A stretch of DNA of 47,430 nucleotides from Bifidobacterium vansinderenii (lineage in GTDB: Bacteria; Actinomycetota; Actinomycetes; Actinomycetales; Bifidobacteriaceae). Location: contig NZ_NEWD01000024.1 of NCBI RefSeq assembly GCF_002234915.1, positions 1-47,430 on the forward strand, in the 5' to 3' direction. Below are positions 43,341 to 47,430 of the stretch, piece by piece. The first letter of the stretch is position 1. Each line of letters begins with the position of its first letter. Made by a program: the position numbers and the translations under genes. A model generated the notes under the pieces. That model saw nothing but the letters and a program-made list of their open reading frames with translations. It was not told where the DNA came from and ran no database searches.

Positions 43341-45566
43341 TCACTGCGCGGCGGACTGAGCGCCCTGCCCCTCCTGCTGGCTGGCGGCCGCGGCGGCGAG
43401 CTTGCCGTTCACCATCGGCACCTCGCCCGCATTCTTGGTGCCCATCGGCAGCTTCGCAGCCTCCTCGGCCTCCTCCAGCGCCTCGGTCTTGGGCAGCTCC
43501 ATGAAGTCAAGATCCTTGAGATACCCCTTGCCGGCGGTGATGTCGTACTGGATGAGCTTGTAGTCCTCAAGCAGCTGCTGCGTGGCCTTGTCCGCCTGCG
43601 TGATGTCGATGCGGTTGCCCTCCTTGTCGAGGTAGAGCGCCTGACCGTCGGGAATGCGCGACCAGCTCTGGATCTTGTTGACCACCGGCGGTTCGAGCGC
43701 GGGCACCTTGTCGTGTAGTCGCGTCAGGAATGCCAGGTACGGGCTCACCTTGGCGTTCATGTGCTCGGCCGTCTGCGCCATGAAATAGTTCGGCGAGGTG
43801 AACGCGGTCGTCGAATCGGGCAGCTTGGTGCCGTGCGAGCCGGACGCCTTGTTCGACCAGATGAAGTAGTCGGTCTCGTGCAGCGCCACCGAATTGTCGG
43901 TGTTGTCGGACGCGGACGCGTACGCGCCGGGCAGGTGGTCGCCGTAGAAGATCACGGTGATCGGCTTGTCGATGTTGTCAAGCTGGTCGAGGAACGCCTT
44001 GGTGGCCTCGTCCGTGTATTCCACGCCCTTCGCATACGTCTGGATCTGCGTGGTCTCGTCGAGGCCCAGCGGCTCGTCGGTGGTGCTCGTGGCCTGGAAC
44101 TCGTTGTCCGAATACCAGTCGTCGTAGCTCATGTGGTTCTGCATGGTGAGCACGGACAGGAACTGGCTCTTGCTCGTGTCGATCTTCTCCAGCAGGCTCT
44201 GGTAGGCGTCGGAATCCCTCACGTACGGCGACGAGTCGATCCTCGACTGGTGGGCGATCACGTCGGGTTCGTTCAGCGTCCAGAAATGCCTGAACTTGAA
44301 CTTCTTGTAGTTCGACGAACGCGAGTACATCGACGACTCGTACGGGTGGAACGCCTGCGAATCCTTGCCGTCGTTCCACAGCTGGTTGAACGTGGGCGTC
44401 CAGCTGAGCTTGGGGATCAGCTGCTGGTAGGGCGAGCTGAGCGATGCGTCGAAGTTCGCCATCGACAGGCCGGTCAGCGCCATGAACTCCATGTTCGCCG
44501 TGCCGCCGCCGTAGCCTGCGGACAGCATCAGACCGGATGTGGTCTGCGATTTGATGGCGCGGATGTTCGGCATCGGATCCTTGTTGAGCGCCAGACCGGG
44601 CACGCGCGTCGGATCGGAGAACGATTCCGACAGCACCATGATCACCGTGCTGTCCTCGAGATTGCTTTCGCGGGTCTGATTGATCTCGTCGGCCGCCTGC
44701 GAGTATCGCTTGGCGATCTTCGCCATCGTCTTTTCCGAATAGTTCGCCGGTTCGTCCATGACCTTCGGATTGACGAACCGCTGGAATCCGATGAGCGTGC
44801 CGTTGGCCTGCGCATCGGTGACGGAGTCCCACAGCTTCGGCGAATCGCCGAGCGCCTGCGCGAAGTTGTACGACCACGATCCGGTGGTGGCGAGACCCGC
44901 GGTGAACAGACCGAGGAACAGTCCCGGGAACACGATGAACAGCAGTCGCACGGCCGCGTTCTTCGCATGACTGTGCAGATCGATGAACTTACGCCGGCCG
45001 TCACGCTGATGCAGCGAATAGCAGATCACCACCATGGCGAGGAAGAAGATGGCCGCGTCCATGAACACGCGCGACGACCCCGTGGGAATGAACCCGACCA
45101 TGCTGCCGGCGTCGCTTTTCAGGAAACTCAGATCGGACGGCTTGATCGTCTCGTAGCGGACCATCACCTTGAACCGGTCGGCCACGGCACAGAATCCGAC
45201 GATCGACAGAAACACCGCCGACGCTATCCAGAACCGGTTGATCAGCACGACGAGGATCAGATACGCCACGGCGAGGATCAGCATGTTGAGCAGGAACTGG
45301 TAGTCGTTGCTCGTCCACATCTTGGAGATGAATCCGCCGAATCCGCGCAACGGCTCGACCGTCCACACGCTCCACTGCAGCAGGCCCACGGCCACGACGT
45401 CCACCATGAGGAACGAGATGAGATAGAACCGCCAGCCGAACGGCTTCGTATGCTTCGTCCGCGGATCGAGGTCGGCGATATCCACGTCGGCCGAGTCGAT
45501 CACGCCATCGGCAGCGGATTCCCCGGTGGTTTCCTCCATCTCGGCTGGTTCGCGCACCTCAGTCAC
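43341..45566 (-). CDS. LTA synthase family sulfatase-fold membrane enzyme
   Basis: 741 residues. After a hydrophilic N-terminus come five TM helices (starting WRFYLISFLMVDVVAVGLL). The large extracytoplasmic domain of alkaline-phosphatase/sulfatase fold has VIMVLSESFSDPTR, the nucleophile region SAGYGGGTANMEFMALTG (Thr as the expected catalytic residue) and the metal site FYGDHLPGAY. LtaS-type enzymes polymerise glycerol phosphate onto a glycolipid or transfer it to other glycans; the actual acceptor here is unknown. A C-terminal Ala/Glu/Gln-rich tail of about 50 residues is additional. The second GTG (45566) lies 8 nt after AAGGAG and is preferred to the first (45575). It is divergent from the PBP gene. 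Confidence 0.92.
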   Translation of the reverse strand: MTEVREPAEMEETTGESAADGVIDSADVDIADLDPRTKHTKPFGWRFYLISFLMVDVVAVGLLQWSVWTVEPLRGFGGFISKMWTSNDYQFLLNMLILAVAYLILVVLINRFWIASAVFLSIVGFCAVADRFKVMVRYETIKPSDLSFLKSDAGSMVGFIPTGSSRVFMDAAIFFLAMVVICYSLHQRDGRRKFIDLHSHAKNAAVRLLFIVFPGLFLGLFTAGLATTGSWSYNFAQALGDSPKLWDSVTDAQANGTLIGFQRFVNPKVMDEPANYSEKTMAKIAKRYSQAADEINQTRESNLEDSTVIMVLSESFSDPTRVPGLALNKDPMPNIRAIKSQTTSGLMLSAGYGGGTANMEFMALTGLSMANFDASLSSPYQQLIPKLSWTPTFNQLWNDGKDSQAFHPYESSMYSRSSNYKKFKFRHFWTLNEPDVIAHQSRIDSSPYVRDSDAYQSLLEKIDTSKSQFLSVLTMQNHMSYDDWYSDNEFQATSTTDEPLGLDETTQIQTYAKGVEYTDEATKAFLDQLDNIDKPITVIFYGDHLPGAYASASDNTDNSVALHETDYFIWSNKASGSHGTKLPDSTTAFTSPNYFMAQTAEHMNAKVSPYLAFLTRLHDKVPALEPPVVNKIQSWSRIPDGQALYLDKEGNRIDITQADKATQQLLEDYKLIQYDITAGKGYLKDLDFMELPKTEALEEAEEAAKLPMGTKNAGEVPMVNGKLAAAAASQQEGQGAQSAAQ

Positions 45567-45819
45567 TCGCGGCACTCCTTACAATCGCGGTCGTCGGGTT
45601 GACGTCAAAGTCAATCGGCAATTTAAACACACCAACGTTAGCCCACCGAGTGGTCAGTTTCCACGATGGAACGGCCAATACCCCAAGAACTTCCACAGCC
45701 GTCCCCTCAAGGGCATCGGACAAAACACGCCGCGGAAACGCCCGAAAAACGTACGAATCCTATGAACATTCCCAAAATACGCCATGAAATCGCAAGATTT
45801 CGGGGGTAGCCTGACCCTT

Positions 45820-47430
45820 ATGGCTTCTCAGACTCCTCGATCCATACGATCCGCCTCCTCTTCGGGCGCGACCGGCGAAGCGGCATCGACCGTTCGCCCC
45901 ACCAAGCGACATCGTTCGCATCGTCCGCCGAAGAAGCAGAAGAAGCATCGTATTCTCAAGGGATTCCTCATCTTCATCGCCGCGTGCATTGTGGCGGGAA
46001 TCGGCGCATTCGCATTCATGTACGCCACCACCAAGGTGCCCAACCCGGAAGACGTGGCGCTTGCGGAGAAGACGCGCGTCTACTATTCCGACGGCACCAC
46101 CGAGATCGGCACGTTCGCCGAGCAGAACCGAGACATCATCGACTGCTCCGTGCTGCCCGACTATGTGGGCAATGCGATCGTCGCCTCCGAGAACCGCACG
46201 TTCTGGACGGACAAGGGCATCGATCTCAAGGGCATCAGCCGAGCGCTCATCAACAACGTAACCAAGGGCACGCGTCAGGGCGGCTCGACGATCACCCAGC
46301 AGTACGCGGAACGCTACTATCTGGGCGAAACCACCACGTACAAGGGCAAGGTCAAGGAAGCGTTCCTGGCCCTGAAGATCGCACAGACCCAGGATAAGGA
46401 CACGGTGCTGTGCAACTACATGAACACCATCTATCTGGGACGCAACGCGTACGGCATCCAGGCCGCCGCGCAGGCGTACTTCGGCAAGGACGCGAAGGAT
46501 CTGACGCTGTCCGAGGCCGCCACGATCGCCGGCATCATCCCGTCGCCAAACAACTGGGATCCGGCCGTGAACCCGAAGATGGCGAAGCAACGATTCAACC
46601 GCGTGCTCAACATCATGAAGGAGGACGGCTACATCTCCGCCAAGGAGAAGAGCGAGGCGCAGCTGCCCGACACCGTGCAGCAGTCCACCGACAACATCTA
46701 TCAGGGCACCAAGGGCTATCTGCTCAAGATGGTGCGTGACGAGCTCGTGGCATCCAAGGCGTTCACCGAGACCGACATCGACACCGGCGGATACAAGATC
46801 ATCACGACGATCGACAAGACCCGTCAGGACGAGATGTACAACGTGGTCAGCCCCACGGCCAACGCGTCGACCGTGCCGGAGGGCCTCGAGGCGGGCGCAC
46901 TGAGCGTGAACCCGAAAGACGGTTCGATCATCTCGCTGTACGCGGGCGAGGACTACCTCACGCACAGTCTGAACAACGTGACGCAGTCCACGTTCGAGAT
47001 CGGCTCCACCATGAAGCCGTTCGCGCTGCTCGCCACCGTGCAGAAGGGCGTGAACCTGAGCACCACGTTCAACGGCAACTCGCCGCGTTCGTTCCCCGGC
47101 CTCACCCAGGCCATGAACAACGCCGGCGGCGTGAGCTACGGCTACATTGATCTGTACAAGGCCACCGCGAACTCGGTGAACACCGTGTACATGGATCTGG
47201 CGCAGCATCTCGGCTCGCAGACCATCATCGACACGGCCAAGACCGCCGGCATCAAGTACCGCGTCATCATGATGCGCATGGCCGCTCCGGTCACCATCTT
47301 CTCGTTCCTGATGTATCAGACCTTCGCCATCAACTCCTCGATGGGCGTCAAGATCGCGTACATGTACGTCACGTACATCGTCTGGGGCATTCTCTACTCC
47401 TGCGTGAACATCCCCTACGGCTCCATGGCT
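45820..47430 (+). CDS. Bifunctional penicillin-binding protein, in-frame with a foreign C-terminus, cut by window end
   Basis: 537 codons to the window edge without a stop. Residues 1-47 are a basic cytoplasmic tail and 48-68 a TM helix. A transglycosylase domain follows with SENRTFW (catalytic Glu124), GISRALINN, GGSTITQQ (about 150) and YMNTIYLGRNAYGIQAAAQ. The transpeptidase part has STMK (396-399, catalytic Ser396) and SVN (452-454). From about residue 479 (47254) the PBP sequence stops: instead of the expected transpeptidase C-terminus with KTG, the frame reads RVIMMRMAAPVTIFS and on as a symporter fragment. The natural PBP would continue for perhaps 250 more residues. The ribosome binding site is weak (GGGGGTAG, 12 nt away). 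Confidence 0.8.
   Translation, partial: MASQTPRSIRSASSSGATGEAASTVRPTKRHRSHRPPKKQKKHRILKGFLIFIAACIVAGIGAFAFMYATTKVPNPEDVALAEKTRVYYSDGTTEIGTFAEQNRDIIDCSVLPDYVGNAIVASENRTFWTDKGIDLKGISRALINNVTKGTRQGGSTITQQYAERYYLGETTTYKGKVKEAFLALKIAQTQDKDTVLCNYMNTIYLGRNAYGIQAAAQAYFGKDAKDLTLSEAATIAGIIPSPNNWDPAVNPKMAKQRFNRVLNIMKEDGYISAKEKSEAQLPDTVQQSTDNIYQGTKGYLLKMVRDELVASKAFTETDIDTGGYKIITTIDKTRQDEMYNVVSPTANASTVPEGLEAGALSVNPKDGSIISLYAGEDYLTHSLNNVTQSTFEIGSTMKPFALLATVQKGVNLSTTFNGNSPRSFPGLTQAMNNAGGVSYGYIDLYKATANSVNTVYMDLAQHLGSQTIIDTAKTAGIKYRVIMMRMAAPVTIFSFLMYQTFAINSSMGVKIAYMYVTYIVWGILYSCVNIPYGSMA
47254..47430 (+). other. Fragment of a GPH-family (MelB-like) sugar:cation symporter joined to the PBP frame
   Basis: About 59 codons: RVIMMRMAAPVTIFSFLMYQ, then TFAINSSMGVKIAYMYVTYI and VWGILYSCVNIPYGSMA. 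NIPYGSMA and the AYMYVTYIVWG helix are hallmarks of the glycoside-pentoside-hexuronide symporter family. No start codon precedes it other than through the PBP frame, and the usual symporter N-terminus is missing. The join lies at AAGTAC (47254-47259), a shared word for Lys-Tyr that occurs in both families at this place. See the findings for the two explanations. Confidence 0.75.

Noticed and set aside
45760-47208. A 482-codon minus-strand open frame opposite the PBP gene
   Set aside because: It lies opposite the PBP reading frame with intact catalytic motifs, so it is a shadow frame.

Overview
The window is high-GC actinobacterial DNA, most probably from a Bifidobacterium. This rests on the gene set and order: an Hsp20 with a HAIR-type HspR operator, gpsA-ddl, holB-tmk next to a topA with a lysine-rich tail, formate-THF ligase, a C69 dipeptidase, UDP-galactopyranose mutase, and a small SRP RNA. 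The many short G/C hairpin repeats between genes also fit. Species cannot be fixed from sequence alone.

Layout. 1-16 kb is housekeeping and accessory metabolism. It holds the start of hsp20, a nitroreductase and an amidohydrolase (all minus), MscS and a GNAT acetyltransferase (plus), then a long minus-strand run: the AmmeMemoRadiSam pair, ddl, gpsA, tRNA-Asn and tRNA-Lys, fhs, a C69 dipeptidase, a YbhB protein and a LacI-type regulator. 16-22.6 kb holds holB-tmk, topA and a PAP2 phosphatase. 22.7-25.4 kb is a UbiX/UbiD decarboxylase pair with a divergent LpdD-like gene, resembling the gallate decarboxylase set of lactic acid bacteria. 25.7-28.1 kb has a nucleoside deoxyribosyltransferase, tRNA-Arg, a nucleoside hydrolase and the SRP RNA. 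glf follows on the plus strand.

The most interesting region is 29.7-43.1 kb, an apparently single minus-strand operon of eleven genes. In transcription order they are: a zinc-ribbon/acidic/single-TM protein, an SPFH protein with four C-terminal zinc ribbons, a four-TM protein, a 40-residue free-standing zinc ribbon, a zinc-ribbon/alpha-helical-repeat protein, two coiled-coil/two-TM paralogues, a 57-residue protein, a small basic-N-terminus protein, a Ycf46-like AAA+ ATPase, and a third coiled-coil/two-TM paralogue. I infer a membrane-bound AAA+/SPFH machine of unknown role. The cluster is bracketed by two near-identical 149-bp direct repeats, at 29547 and 43182.

43.3-47.4 kb carries an LTA-synthase-like enzyme and a divergent penicillin-binding protein. 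The PBP reading frame stops resembling a transpeptidase at about 47254 and continues in frame as a fragment of a GPH-family sugar symporter. This is either an assembly chimera or a real fusion.

Intergenic space is rich in repeats. There are several families: (i) S/GGGAGGGGAGC double hairpins at seven places, one of them inside a coding sequence; (ii) TACGTTYCGT hairpin clusters at 387-643 and 14875-15068; (iii) GTAGTCC palindromic elements at 4.7, 29.5 and 43.2 kb; (iv) a nested inverted repeat at 25.5 kb; (v) a palindrome at 27.9 kb.
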